Part shown: piece by piece, positions 1-7,304 of the stretch | Layout: every line of letters begins with the position of its first letter | How positions within the stretch are numbered: position 1 is the stretch's first letter | Source: Tateyamaria sp. ANG-S1 | GTDB taxonomy: Bacteria > Pseudomonadota > Alphaproteobacteria > Rhodobacterales > Rhodobacteraceae | Reading direction: 5' to 3' | Assembly: GCF_000814025.1 (NCBI RefSeq) | Contig: NZ_JWLL01000005.1 | Coordinates: forward strand, 248,001 to 312,000 | Length of the DNA: 64,000 nt | Translations under genes and position numbers: made by a program | The notes under the pieces: generated by a model | What the model was told of the DNA's origin: nothing | The model's database searches: none | What the model saw: the letters and a program-made list of their open reading frames with translations, nothing else

Positions 1-168
1 GGACTGTTCGTGATCGCAGTGTCAGTCCACGGTGCCATCGGGCTGCGCACAGTCGCCTACGAGTGGGGCGGTTTGAAGGGTGCCGCACTCGAAGCTTTCA
101 TGTGGGTCGTGGGCGTCGGACTGTTTGCACTTGGGGCACGCGCCGTCTGGGCCGTGACATTCGCATGA
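1..168 (+). CDS. Complex-II-like cytochrome b subunit, 3' fragment (cut by window edge)
   Basis: The last 55 codons of a small membrane protein are visible; its start lies left of the window. The fragment has hydrophobic helices and an H-G-A-I-G-L-R segment like the heme-ligand region of SdhC-type subunits (His, three residues on a Gly, then Arg). The next gene carries the same H-x3-G-L-R-x4-EW pattern, so the two look like paralogous membrane anchors. It overlaps the next start codon (ATGA), implying translational coupling. By context it anchors the flavoprotein at 517-2274 and passes electrons to quinone. A member of another heme-bearing anchor family cannot be excluded because only the C-terminus is seen. 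Confidence 0.6.
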   Translation, partial: GLFVIAVSVHGAIGLRTVAYEWGGLKGAALEAFMWVVGVGLFALGARAVWAVTFA

Positions 169-515
169 CAACGGCTGGCATCACATCCCGTGCGCATCCC
201 TTGTGGCTCGCCTACATCCTGCATCGGCTGTCGGGACTGGGCCTTGCCCTGTTTCTGCCGTTCCACTTCTGGATCCTGGCGCTGGCGCTGACAGACCCGG
301 CGCGGCTTGACGGCTTTCTTGCCTTTACCGAGATTGGCGCCGTCAAACTGGCCGAGTTCGGCCTCGTGTTCCTGCTCGCCGTCCACATGTTCGGCGGTCT
401 GCGCCTGATGGCGCTGGAATGGCTGCCGTGGACGCCCTCGCAAAAGACGCTGGCCGCCGGAGCTACGGCCCTGTCTTTCCTGATTGCCACGCTATTTCTG
501 ATGCAGGCGGTATGA
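165..515 (+). CDS. SdhC-like cytochrome b / membrane anchor subunit (116 aa)
   Basis: The protein has about three transmembrane helices. Near the N-terminus is H-R-L-S-G, matching the quinone-site HRxSG motif of SdhC, and later V-H-M-F-G-G-L-R, matching the SdhC heme-ligand region. I chose the ATG that overlaps the upstream stop (ATGA); an upstream in-frame ATG at 63 would bury the protein in its neighbour. The flavoprotein gene begins one base after the stop. Length (116 aa) is normal for SdhC (about 120-130 aa). The expected role is heme b binding and quinone reduction for a succinate dehydrogenase/fumarate reductase-like complex. No iron-sulfur subunit is visible; it may lie upstream of the window. 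Confidence 0.75.
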   Translation: MTTAGITSRAHPLWLAYILHRLSGLGLALFLPFHFWILALALTDPARLDGFLAFTEIGAVKLAEFGLVFLLAVHMFGGLRLMALEWLPWTPSQKTLAAGATALSFLIATLFLMQAV

Positions 516-516
516 C

Positions 517-2274
517 ATGAAGCTTTCAGACATCGAACGCCACGACACCGACATCCTGATCCTCGGCACCGGGGGCGCTGGGCTGTTCGCTGCCCTTCAC
601 GCACAACAGACCGCCCCCGCGGGCACCAAGATCACCATCGCCGTCAAAGGGCTGATCGGCAAATGCGGCTGCACGCGCATGGTACAGGGCGGGTATAACG
701 TGGCCTTAGGCGGCGGCGACACGGTCGAGCGGCATTTCATGGACACGATCCAAGGCGGCAAATGGCTGCCCAATCAGGACATGGCGTGGCGGTTGTGCGA
801 ACAGGCAGTCGTCCGCATCCGCGAGCTGGAGAACGAGGTCGGTTGCTTCTTCGACCGCAACCCCGACGGCTCCCTGCACCAAAAGGCATTCGCGGGTCAG
901 ACTGCCGACCGCACCGTACACAAGGGCGACCTGACCGGGATCGAGATCATCAACCGGCTCATGGAAAAGGTGCTGGCGAGCGGTGTCGAGAAACTGCAGG
1001 AGCACCGCGCAGTCGGCCTGATCCCAACCAAAGATCGCAGCGCCCTTGCCGGGGTTCTGATGATCGACATGCGCACCGGTGGTTTCCGCTTGGTCCGGGC
1101 CAAGACGGTCCTGATGGCGACGGGCGGCGGCCCGACGATGTACAAATACCACACGCCGTCAGGCGACAAGACGATGGATGGCCTGGCCATGGCCCTGCGC
1201 GCGGGTCTGCAACTCCGCGATATGGAGATGGTGCAATTCCACCCCACGGGCCTACTGGCAGGCGACCACACTCGCATGACCGGAACCGTGCTTGAGGAAG
1301 GCTTACGTGGCGCTGGCGGGCAATTGATCAACCATGCAGGCCAACGCTTCATGTTTGACTACGACGCCAAGGGCGAGCGCGCCACCCGCGACGTGGTCAG
1401 CCGCGGCATCTATGCCGAGATGCGCAAGAACAACAATCCGGACCAGGAGGGCGTGTTCATCTCCATGTCCCACCTTGGCACCGACTGGGTGGCAGAGAAG
1501 TTCAAGGGCATGGTCAAACGCTGCGCCGACAGCGGCTTCGATCTGGCCGCGGGCAAAGTCGAGGTCGTCCCAACGGCGCATTACTTCATGGGCGGTGTGG
1601 TCGTCGATGTGGACACGCGCACGGCGATGGAGGGGCTCTATGTCGCGGGCGAGGATGCAGGCGGCGCGCACGGTTCGAACCGGCTCGGTGGCAACGGCGT
1701 CGCCAACTCCACTGTCTATGGCGGCATCGCAGGCGACACGATGGGGCGCGACGTGGCGCACATGACCCTGCGCGACCCGGATGAGGACGTGCTGGCCGCC
1801 GAATTCGAACGCGCCATCTATCCCCTGACCCGCAAACCAGACCTGATCCTGCCGCTGCGCAAACAGCTGCAGGACTTGATGTGGGAAGAGGTCGGCGTCA
1901 TGCGGACCAAGGCCGGGATGAAACGGGGGCTAGAGGGCATCGCCCAATTGTCCGAGGCACTGATGGACGTCGGCGTCGACGCCAGCAATCTCGCCTTCAA
2001 CCTCACCTGGCATGACTGGCTCAACCTCCGCTCTCTCTGCGACATCTCCGAGGTGATCGCCAAGGCTGGCATCGCCCGCGCAAACTCACGCGGCGCGCAT
2101 TATCGGGAGGATTTCCCCGAGGATGGAGGGCTGGAGAACAGCGACTTCACAGTCGCAGCGCTCGAAAACGGAGAGGTCAACGTGACCCGCAAACCTGTCC
2201 AATTCACAATCGTCCGCCCCGGCGAAACGATCCTGCCGGAAGGCGAACCCGAAACTCTGGTGGCAGCGCAATGA
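517..2274 (+). CDS. Fumarate reductase/succinate dehydrogenase-like flavoprotein (585 aa)
   Basis: This is an FAD-dependent dehydrogenase of the SdhA/FrdA/NadB superfamily. It has an N-terminal Rossmann motif (GTGGAGLFAALHA, about residues 17-29). Substrate and active-site segments are HPTGL, LEEGLRGAGG with the catalytic Arg, and HYFMGG, followed by the FAD-binding region GEDAGGAHGSNRLGGNG and a C-terminal helical domain. At the position where SdhA/FrdA link FAD to His (SHT in a serine-His-Thr context), this protein reads G-C-T, so FAD is probably not covalently bound, as in L-aspartate oxidase. Neighbouring anchors argue for a membrane-bound quinone-linked dicarboxylate oxidoreductase rather than NadB. 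The substrate is unknown; adjacency to a class I fumarase suggests a fumarate or substituted-fumarate chemistry. The stop overlaps the next start. Confidence 0.8.
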   Translation: MKLSDIERHDTDILILGTGGAGLFAALHAQQTAPAGTKITIAVKGLIGKCGCTRMVQGGYNVALGGGDTVERHFMDTIQGGKWLPNQDMAWRLCEQAVVRIRELENEVGCFFDRNPDGSLHQKAFAGQTADRTVHKGDLTGIEIINRLMEKVLASGVEKLQEHRAVGLIPTKDRSALAGVLMIDMRTGGFRLVRAKTVLMATGGGPTMYKYHTPSGDKTMDGLAMALRAGLQLRDMEMVQFHPTGLLAGDHTRMTGTVLEEGLRGAGGQLINHAGQRFMFDYDAKGERATRDVVSRGIYAEMRKNNNPDQEGVFISMSHLGTDWVAEKFKGMVKRCADSGFDLAAGKVEVVPTAHYFMGGVVVDVDTRTAMEGLYVAGEDAGGAHGSNRLGGNGVANSTVYGGIAGDTMGRDVAHMTLRDPDEDVLAAEFERAIYPLTRKPDLILPLRKQLQDLMWEEVGVMRTKAGMKRGLEGIAQLSEALMDVGVDASNLAFNLTWHDWLNLRSLCDISEVIAKAGIARANSRGAHYREDFPEDGGLENSDFTVAALENGEVNVTRKPVQFTIVRPGETILPEGEPETLVAAQ

Positions 2275-3227
2275 TCCCCATCTCCCTCATCCAATCCACC
2301 GCCGAAACCCTCATGGACAAGGCGGCTATCGAGATCCCGCAGGACTACCTCGACGGCCTGAAACACGCGGCCGCAACCGAAGAAGGTGACCTGTCTTCTT
2401 TCGTCCTCAAGGCCATGCTCGACAATTACGAAGCGGCAAAGGAAGACCGCCGCGCCATGTGCGGCGACACCGGCGTGCCGCGCTGGTTCGTCAAGATGGG
2501 GAACGAGGCGCGGGTCGAGGGGGGCATGGTCGCGCTCGAAGCCGCCCTGCGCCGTGCCACCGCAAATGCCACAAACGGCGTGCCTTTGCGCCCCAACCGC
2601 GTCCACCCGCTCTGGCGCACCGACCATGACAACAACGTGGGCATCGGCGCGCCCGAGATCGAATATGGGTTCGAGCCCGAGGGCGAATGGATCGACCTGA
2701 TCACGGTGCACAAGGGCGGTCTTTTTGGCACCGACTACCGGATGCTCTTCCCCTCGGACGGGATGGAAGGGATCAAGCGGTTCTACCTCGACACACTCAT
2801 GGCCTTCGGCAAGCGTGGCCTCGCCTGCCAGCCTGCGATAATCGGCATTGGCCTTGGTGGGTCCAAGGACATCTGCATGTGCCTGGGCAAACGCGCATCC
2901 ATCCTGCGCACGGTGGGCAGCCGCAATTCCGATCCGCGCGTCGCCGAGATGGAGGACGAGTTCAAGGAACTCGGCAACTCCATCGGCATGGGCGCGATGG
3001 GCTTTGTCGGCAAGAACATGGTAATCGACTGCAATATCGAAGTCGGCTACTGCCACACTGGCGGCATGCCCATGTCGGTCCACGCCTTTTGCCTGTCCTC
3101 CCGCCGCGCCGTTGCCCGCATCCACGCCGACGGACGGGTCGAACACCGTACGGACCCGGATTGGTTCACCGATTACCAGCGCCGCGAGACAGTCGAATGG
3201 GAACCGCAGAAGGAGGCCGCAGAATGA
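2271..3227 (+). CDS. Class I fumarate hydratase, alpha (N-terminal) subunit (318 aa)
   Basis: The protein matches the N-terminal half of [4Fe-4S] class I hydro-lyases (fumarase A/B, tartrate dehydratase TtdA). Candidate cluster cysteines lie in RAMCGDTG (about residue 63), GGSKDICMCLGK, and the C-terminal VGYCHTGGMP/HAFC region. In E. coli FumA the two halves are fused; here they are separate genes, as in many archaea and bacteria. The start ATG overlaps the flavoprotein stop and the end overlaps the beta-subunit start (ATGA), so the complex is probably made stoichiometrically. The reaction would be reversible hydration of fumarate or a relative (mesaconate, tartrate). Family assignment is firm; the physiological substrate is not. 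Confidence 0.85.
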   Translation: MIPISLIQSTAETLMDKAAIEIPQDYLDGLKHAAATEEGDLSSFVLKAMLDNYEAAKEDRRAMCGDTGVPRWFVKMGNEARVEGGMVALEAALRRATANATNGVPLRPNRVHPLWRTDHDNNVGIGAPEIEYGFEPEGEWIDLITVHKGGLFGTDYRMLFPSDGMEGIKRFYLDTLMAFGKRGLACQPAIIGIGLGGSKDICMCLGKRASILRTVGSRNSDPRVAEMEDEFKELGNSIGMGAMGFVGKNMVIDCNIEVGYCHTGGMPMSVHAFCLSSRRAVARIHADGRVEHRTDPDWFTDYQRRETVEWEPQKEAAE

Positions 3228-3889
3228 GCCCGCGCGAAGTCCGCCTGTCGACCACGCCCACGGACGACGCCATTGCCGACCTGCGCTTAGGCGATGTCGT
3301 CTACCTCGACGGCCTCATGTACACCGCGCGCGAGGGCGTCTACATGCGCGCGCTCGAAGACAAAGCAAACATACCCATGGAACTGCCCAGCCAGTCGGCG
3401 GCCAACTTCCACTGCTCGCCTGCGGCGCGGATCAACCCAGATGGCAGCTTTGACATGAGCGCGGTCACCGCCACGGCCTCTTTCCGCTTTGCCAAGTGGT
3501 TGCCCGAATGGATGGCCAAGACGGGGGCCAAGCTGATTGTGGGCAAGGGCGGGATGTCCTCGAAAGACTACAAGGAATACTTCGTTCCAAACGGTGCCGT
3601 ATACCTGTCCACCGTCGGATATGGCACCGGCGCTCTGCTGGGCCGTGGGGTCGAAAATGTCGAAGCCGTCCACTGGAACGAGGAGCTTGGCCTCGCGCAG
3701 GCCATGTGGGTTATCAAGTGCAACAAGATGGGGCCGTTCATTGTCGCGTCAGACATGAACGGCGACTGCTTGTTCGAACGCGAAAACGCGAAGATTGCCG
3801 AAAACGTCGCCCGGGTTTACGAAGGGACGAAACCCGCCGTCCTCAAACGCTACGGCGAAAGCGACGACCGCACCGACGAAGTGATCTGA
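3224..3889 (+). CDS. Class I fumarate hydratase, beta (C-terminal) subunit (221 aa)
   Basis: This corresponds to the C-terminal swivelling domain of class I fumarases/TtdB. The segment LIVGKGGMSS with the substrate-binding Lys-Gly-Gly, followed by an aromatic-rich VYLSTVGYGTGALLG stretch, is characteristic. I set the start at the ATG overlapping the alpha-subunit stop; a longer reading upstream would only translate the alpha gene out of frame. It completes the [4Fe-4S] hydro-lyase with 2271-3227. The pair sits between a quinone-linked flavoprotein and a TSUP permease, suggesting that a dicarboxylate is dehydrogenated, hydrated and moved across the membrane by one operon. Confidence 0.85.
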   Translation: MSPREVRLSTTPTDDAIADLRLGDVVYLDGLMYTAREGVYMRALEDKANIPMELPSQSAANFHCSPAARINPDGSFDMSAVTATASFRFAKWLPEWMAKTGAKLIVGKGGMSSKDYKEYFVPNGAVYLSTVGYGTGALLGRGVENVEAVHWNEELGLAQAMWVIKCNKMGPFIVASDMNGDCLFERENAKIAENVARVYEGTKPAVLKRYGESDDRTDEVI

Positions 3890-3896
3890 AGCATCC

Positions 3897-4643
3897 ATGC
3901 CCGACCCGTCCATGATTGCGTTCGCCAGCGCCGTGCTGCTGCTGGCCGGGACGGTCAAAGGGTTCATAGGACTGGGGATGCCGACGGTGGCTCTCGCCCT
4001 GCTGACCCTACAGCTTGATGCGCGATCCGCCGTCAGCCTGATCGTGATCCCCATGTTGCTCAGCAACGTCTGGCAGTTCTGGCGCGGGCCGGACATGGTG
4101 GGCTGCGTCAAACAGCACTGGCGATATGCCGTCATCCTGATCCTGTTTGTGGCCGCGACCATCTGGTTCAGCCAGACCGCACCCGACCAGCTTTTGCGGG
4201 GCGTTCTGGGGGCCTTCATACTGGTGTTCTGTTTCTTCAGCTGGCGCAACATGGTGCCATCCATCCCGGCACACCGGGTGCGCCTGTTCGAAGGGATCAG
4301 CGCGGTCATTGCGGGACTTGTCGGTGGACTGACCGCTGCCTGGGCGCCGCCCCTCGCCATGTACTTGACGGGCCTTCGGCTTGACCGCGACGCCTTTGTC
4401 CAGGCGCTCGGGTTCCTGATCACCGCCGGAAGCGTTTCCATCTTTGTGATGTATATCGCTGTGGGACATAGTTCCGGCCCAGATCTAGCGTTCTCAGCCT
4501 TTTTGCTGATCCCAGCGCTTATTGGCTTTTCTGTAGGCGAACGTTTGCGGCACCGGACGGACCCGGAACAGTTTCGAAAACTCTTCCTTGGCGCATTTTC
4601 GGTCCTGGGCTTAAACCTGCTCCTAGGTACGCTCTTGGGATAA
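3897..4643 (+). CDS. TSUP (TauE/SafE-type) permease (248 aa)
   Basis: A hydrophobic protein with about eight membrane helices and the TSUP signature near the N-terminus (AGTVKGFIGLGMPTVALALL), repeated weakly in the second half (GLVGGLTAAWAPPLAMYL). TSUP members transport small organic or sulfur anions such as sulfite, sulfoacetate or 2-oxo acids. It starts 7 bases after the fumarase beta stop, so it is the last gene of the operon. Its stop lies 7 bases from the stop of a second TSUP gene on the other strand. The substrate cannot be read from sequence; operon context points to the acid handled by the fumarase/flavoprotein module or its by-product. Confidence 0.8.
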   Translation: MPDPSMIAFASAVLLLAGTVKGFIGLGMPTVALALLTLQLDARSAVSLIVIPMLLSNVWQFWRGPDMVGCVKQHWRYAVILILFVAATIWFSQTAPDQLLRGVLGAFILVFCFFSWRNMVPSIPAHRVRLFEGISAVIAGLVGGLTAAWAPPLAMYLTGLRLDRDAFVQALGFLITAGSVSIFVMYIAVGHSSGPDLAFSAFLLIPALIGFSVGERLRHRTDPEQFRKLFLGAFSVLGLNLLLGTLLG

Positions 4644-4650
4644 TCCCCTG

Positions 4651-5394
4651 CTATACCAGTTCACTGACCAGCACCCCGACACCCATCGCCAGCGTCAACA
4701 GGATCAGCAACCTGCGAAACCCCGCATCGCTCAACCTGCGAAAGACGGCGATACCGACCTGTGCCGCGATCAAGCCACAGGGAATGGTCAAAACCAGCGC
4801 CTGTAGCGCCGTCTGATCATAGGCACCCCGGAAGAACAGCAGCGTCACAGTCGTCGTCAGCATAGTCATGTTGAACGGTTGCAAGACGGCCCGTGTCTCG
4901 GACTTGGTCCAGGGACGAATGGACAGCCACATGGCTGGCAACGCCCCTGACACACCCGCCGCACCGCCAAAGACACCCCCCAGAAACCCGACCATGCCGT
5001 CAACAACAGGCGTCCGGCGCGAAAAGGCGGGCAGCGCTGCGCGAAAGCCGAAATAGCCGCCGTACACGATCAGAAAAACGGCGATGCCAAGGCGCAACGT
5101 ACCGCTGTCGATCATATTGAGCAGAATGAGCCCCAAGGGCACACCGCACAACCCCGGCAGGATGAAGCGCACCAGCCGGTCCCTGCGGGCAAAGATCGAA
5201 GCACGCACGATCCAAAGGCCCTGAATGCCGACAAGAACAGACATAAAGGCCACGATGGCCACCGCAGTCGTCGGGGGCAGCACGACCAGATAGAACCCCA
5301 GTGCAAACAATGCGGTCCCTGTGCCTGACAAACCGTTGATAAAACCACCCGCCGCAGCGCCCAAGGCAAGGAATGTGAACATCTCGACCGTCAT
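4651..5394 (-). CDS. TSUP (TauE/SafE-type) permease (247 aa)
   Basis: A second TSUP family protein. It has a signature-like N-terminal loop (AAAGGFINGLSGTGTALFALGF) and a related second-half loop (GGVFGGAAGVSGALPAMWL), with about eight membrane helices. The ATG overlaps the stop of the upstream LysR gene by 4 bases, so the two form a regulator-permease operon read leftward. It is only distantly similar by eye to the convergent TSUP at 3897-4643, so they are probably not a recent duplication. It likely moves an organic or sulfur-containing anion under control of the LysR protein. Confidence 0.8.
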   Translation of the reverse strand: MTVEMFTFLALGAAAGGFINGLSGTGTALFALGFYLVVLPPTTAVAIVAFMSVLVGIQGLWIVRASIFARRDRLVRFILPGLCGVPLGLILLNMIDSGTLRLGIAVFLIVYGGYFGFRAALPAFSRRTPVVDGMVGFLGGVFGGAAGVSGALPAMWLSIRPWTKSETRAVLQPFNMTMLTTTVTLLFFRGAYDQTALQALVLTIPCGLIAAQVGIAVFRRLSDAGFRRLLILLTLAMGVGVLVSELV

Positions 5395-6293
5395 CGGTCT
5401 TGACCCCCGCGCGAACCCCGCGCGTTGGCAATGACGGCCTCAAAGGATTGAAACAGCTCGTCCACCGCGCGCGTCTTGATCTGATCTTCGGGATGGGCAA
5501 GGCCCAGCACACGGGTAGGACCATCCGGCCCTAGGGGCAGGCGTTTCACAGGCGCGCTTTCCAGCGGTTGGACCGTCAGGTCAGGCACGATGGAGACGCC
5601 CAGATTGGCATGCACCATGCTGGCTATCGCCTCCGGGCTGTCCAGTTCCATCGTCTCTGTCACCCGTATTCGCTTGGCCCGTATCCAGTTGTCGATCAGG
5701 GTGCCCAGAACGGCATTTCGGTTAAACCGGATGTAAGGACGATTGCGCAACAGTGTCATTGGGTCCATGTCACATTCTTCGACGGCGGCAATCAGGTGCA
5801 TCGGCTCTTCGGCCAAGGGGCGAAATACGATGCCCGCAGGCATGAGATGTGGTCTGGTGATCAATGCGGCATCCAGGTTCCCGCGCGCAATCTCAGCCAA
5901 TGACACCTCGGTCAATGCAGGGCGGATGTGCAGCCCAACACCCGGAAAGCGCGCCTTGAAGACGGCAACGGCCTGGGGCGTCAGACCGGTCAGGGTTGTG
6001 CCGAGCGCCCCCAGTTTCAGCACACCACTCAGACCACCGTCGGCCAGCACTGAAGGCACCAGATTGTCGTAGTCCGCCAGCAGTACCCGCGCCTTGGCGA
6101 CAACTTCATGCGCAACCGGGGTCAGCTCGGGCGTGCGCGTGCTTCGGTTGAACAGGGTCAGGCCCAGATCTGCTTCCAATGTCTGCATTTGCTGGCTGAC
6201 GGCGGCATGGCTTACATGCACGGCCTCGGCGGCTGCCGTGAATGTCTTGTGGTCTGCCACCGCAACAAGCGTCCGCAACAGGCGTATGGTCAT
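5391..6293 (-). CDS. LysR family transcriptional regulator (300 aa)
   Basis: The N-terminal winged helix-turn-helix is typical (IRLLRTLVAVADHKTFTAAAEAVHVSHAAVSQQMQTLE in outline: A-A-x-x-x-H-V-S-H-A-A-V-S-Q-Q). A periplasmic-binding-like effector domain follows. I chose the ATG giving MTIRLL rather than the one four codons upstream because LysR proteins usually begin within a few residues of the first helix. It is translationally coupled to the TSUP gene at 4651-5394 and faces the complex-II/fumarase operon end-on, so both units are plausible targets. The inducer is unknown. An inverted repeat just upstream may be its autoregulatory site. Confidence 0.85.
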   Translation of the reverse strand: MTIRLLRTLVAVADHKTFTAAAEAVHVSHAAVSQQMQTLEADLGLTLFNRSTRTPELTPVAHEVVAKARVLLADYDNLVPSVLADGGLSGVLKLGALGTTLTGLTPQAVAVFKARFPGVGLHIRPALTEVSLAEIARGNLDAALITRPHLMPAGIVFRPLAEEPMHLIAAVEECDMDPMTLLRNRPYIRFNRNAVLGTLIDNWIRAKRIRVTETMELDSPEAIASMVHANLGVSIVPDLTVQPLESAPVKRLPLGPDGPTRVLGLAHPEDQIKTRAVDELFQSFEAVIANARGSRGGQDR

Positions 6294-6309
6294 GGCACAT
6301 CGCACCTTG

Positions 6310-6326
6310 TGAAAGCCAGCCTTTCA
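6310..6326. promoter_or_regulatory. Inverted repeat upstream of LysR gene
   Basis: TGAAAG-CCAGC-CTTTCA lies 16 bases upstream of the chosen LysR start, flanked by TTG and CAAGACAA. The dyad spacing resembles LysR-type T-N11-A operators. No promoter boxes are assigned with confidence. Confidence 0.3.
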
Positions 6327-6407
6327 AGACAAAGGACGAATTGGGTTAAAACGCAACCAGTTCTTTCCAAGCGGACGCCGCGCGCGCTGCGCGTTAGATG
6401 CCATGCA

Positions 6408-6530
6408 TCACGCAGCGCATTTGGCAAGCGCACATTGCCGCCAAAGCGAGTCGAGCGCCACCAGCAACGCATCAATATCTGCATCCGTATGGTGCGGGCT
6501 CGGGGTGAGCCGCAAGCGCTCGTTGTCCTT
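6408..6530 (-). pseudogene. 3' remnant of 5-aminolevulinate synthase (hemA)
   Basis: On the minus strand the frame reads NERLRLTPSPHHTDADIDALL and continues to a stop at 6408. This is the conserved C-terminal end of ALA synthase (G-T-E-R-L-R-x-T-P-S-P-x-H-x-D, then a helix ending near a Trp). Only about 40 codons survive; the homology stops where the IS3-type sequence begins. It is therefore a truncated copy, not a functional gene. ALA synthase (C4 pathway of heme synthesis) is typical of alphaproteobacteria, so the fragment probably came from a second local hemA copy destroyed by insertion and deletion. Confidence 0.75.
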
Positions 6531-6578
6531 CCCCCTTAGAACTGGGCCATTGCAGTGGGCACTGAAGGGGGACATTGA

Positions 6579-6911
6579 ATGGCGAGGAAGCGACATTCAG
6601 ACGAAGATATCTTGAAGGTGCTGCGTGAGATTGAGCTGAAGCTGACGGCTGGTGATGATGTGGCATCGGCGTATCGCGGTGTCGGGATCAGGGGTGCGAC
6701 GTACTACAATTGGCGGAAACGGTTTGGCGGGATGGGCCGGTCGCAGTTGTCGGAGATGAAGAGCTTGGAGAATTGGAGCCGATAAAGCAAACGATCCGGG
6801 GGATCATTTGTCAGGCGGAACAACGCGCGGCTGAAGAAGATCGTCGCGGAGCTTGAACTGGATAAGCTCATTCTCAAGGAAGGTCTGAACCATCTAAAGC
6901 CCAGAGTCTGA
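6579..6911 (+). pseudogene. IS3-family transposase OrfA, interrupted
   Basis: The protein begins MARKRHSDEDILKVLREIE and runs through the helix-turn-helix GVGIRGATYYNWRKRFGGMG, typical of IS3-family OrfA (IS407-like group). After SLE the frame meets TAA at codon 69. The expected continuation NARLKKIVAELELDKLILKE resumes in the same frame 16 codons later and ends at 6911. So an insert of about 42-48 bases, containing AAACGATCC-ggg-GGATCATTT, broke the gene without shifting its frame. The 56 bases before it carry GTGGGCACTGAAGGGGG, plausibly the old IS leader. Confidence 0.8.
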
Positions 6912-7303
6912 CCACAGCGGAGCTCCGTCAGGCCATCATTCACACACGTCAGAAGCTCGCAACTTCTGAGCGGCGGACGTACCGGGTGATTGGCCTTGCG
7001 CGGAGCTCCCTACAATATCGCCCAGCATCCAAGAACGATGATGCGTTGCGGTTGGCAATCATCCGGCTGACAAAGCAATACGGTCGATATGGCTATCGCA
7101 AGGTCGTCCTGGTTGCGCCATTGGTCCGAGCAACCAATGGACGACGAACTGCTCCACGTCGAGGGCTGGAAAATCAATCACAAAAAGGTCTAGCGACGAG
7201 ACCTTGTCCGCCATTGGTCCGAGGACAATGGTCGAGTAGCGTGAGGAAGGATTGTAGCTTCCACAGAGATATAAGAAGCGACGCCGTCTCTATCACAAGG
7301 ACA
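6908..7303 (+). pseudogene. IS3-family transposase OrfB fragment
   Basis: The frame LTTAELRQAIIHTRQKLATS, then RTYRVIGLARSSLQYRP and YGRYGYRKV, is the N-terminal region of IS3-family OrfB. After RKV the reading frame is displaced, resumes as LLHVEGWKINHKKV, is displaced again, and resumes as REEGL-x-LPQRYKKRRRLYHKD, where similarity ends. The whole rve integrase domain with its DDE residues is missing. The two displacements coincide with inserts containing CCATTGGTCCGAG at 7118-7130 and 7211-7223. Confidence 0.75.
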
Positions 7304-7304
7304 A

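Larger units (their letters stand above)
6540..7303 (+). mobile_element. Decayed IS3-family insertion sequence
   Basis: The stretch contains remnants of the two transposase frames of an IS3-family element (orfA then orfB), truncated after the first third of orfB. It replaces the body of the hemA remnant on its left and abuts an hpaH-like fragment on its right. No terminal inverted repeats are recognisable, and no target duplication is visible. Three inserts of about 40-48 bases interrupt the coding frames (near 6771-6818, 7105-7145 and 7191-7238). Each can fold into a short hairpin, and two share the 13-mer CCATTGGTCCGAG. The element cannot transpose. Confidence 0.75.

Noticed and set aside
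2100-3146. Long minus-strand frame of 348 codons antisense to the flavoprotein and fumarase genes
   Set aside because: It mirrors the codon-position GC bias of the sense genes, has no motifs, and the sense strand is fully explained by recognised enzymes.
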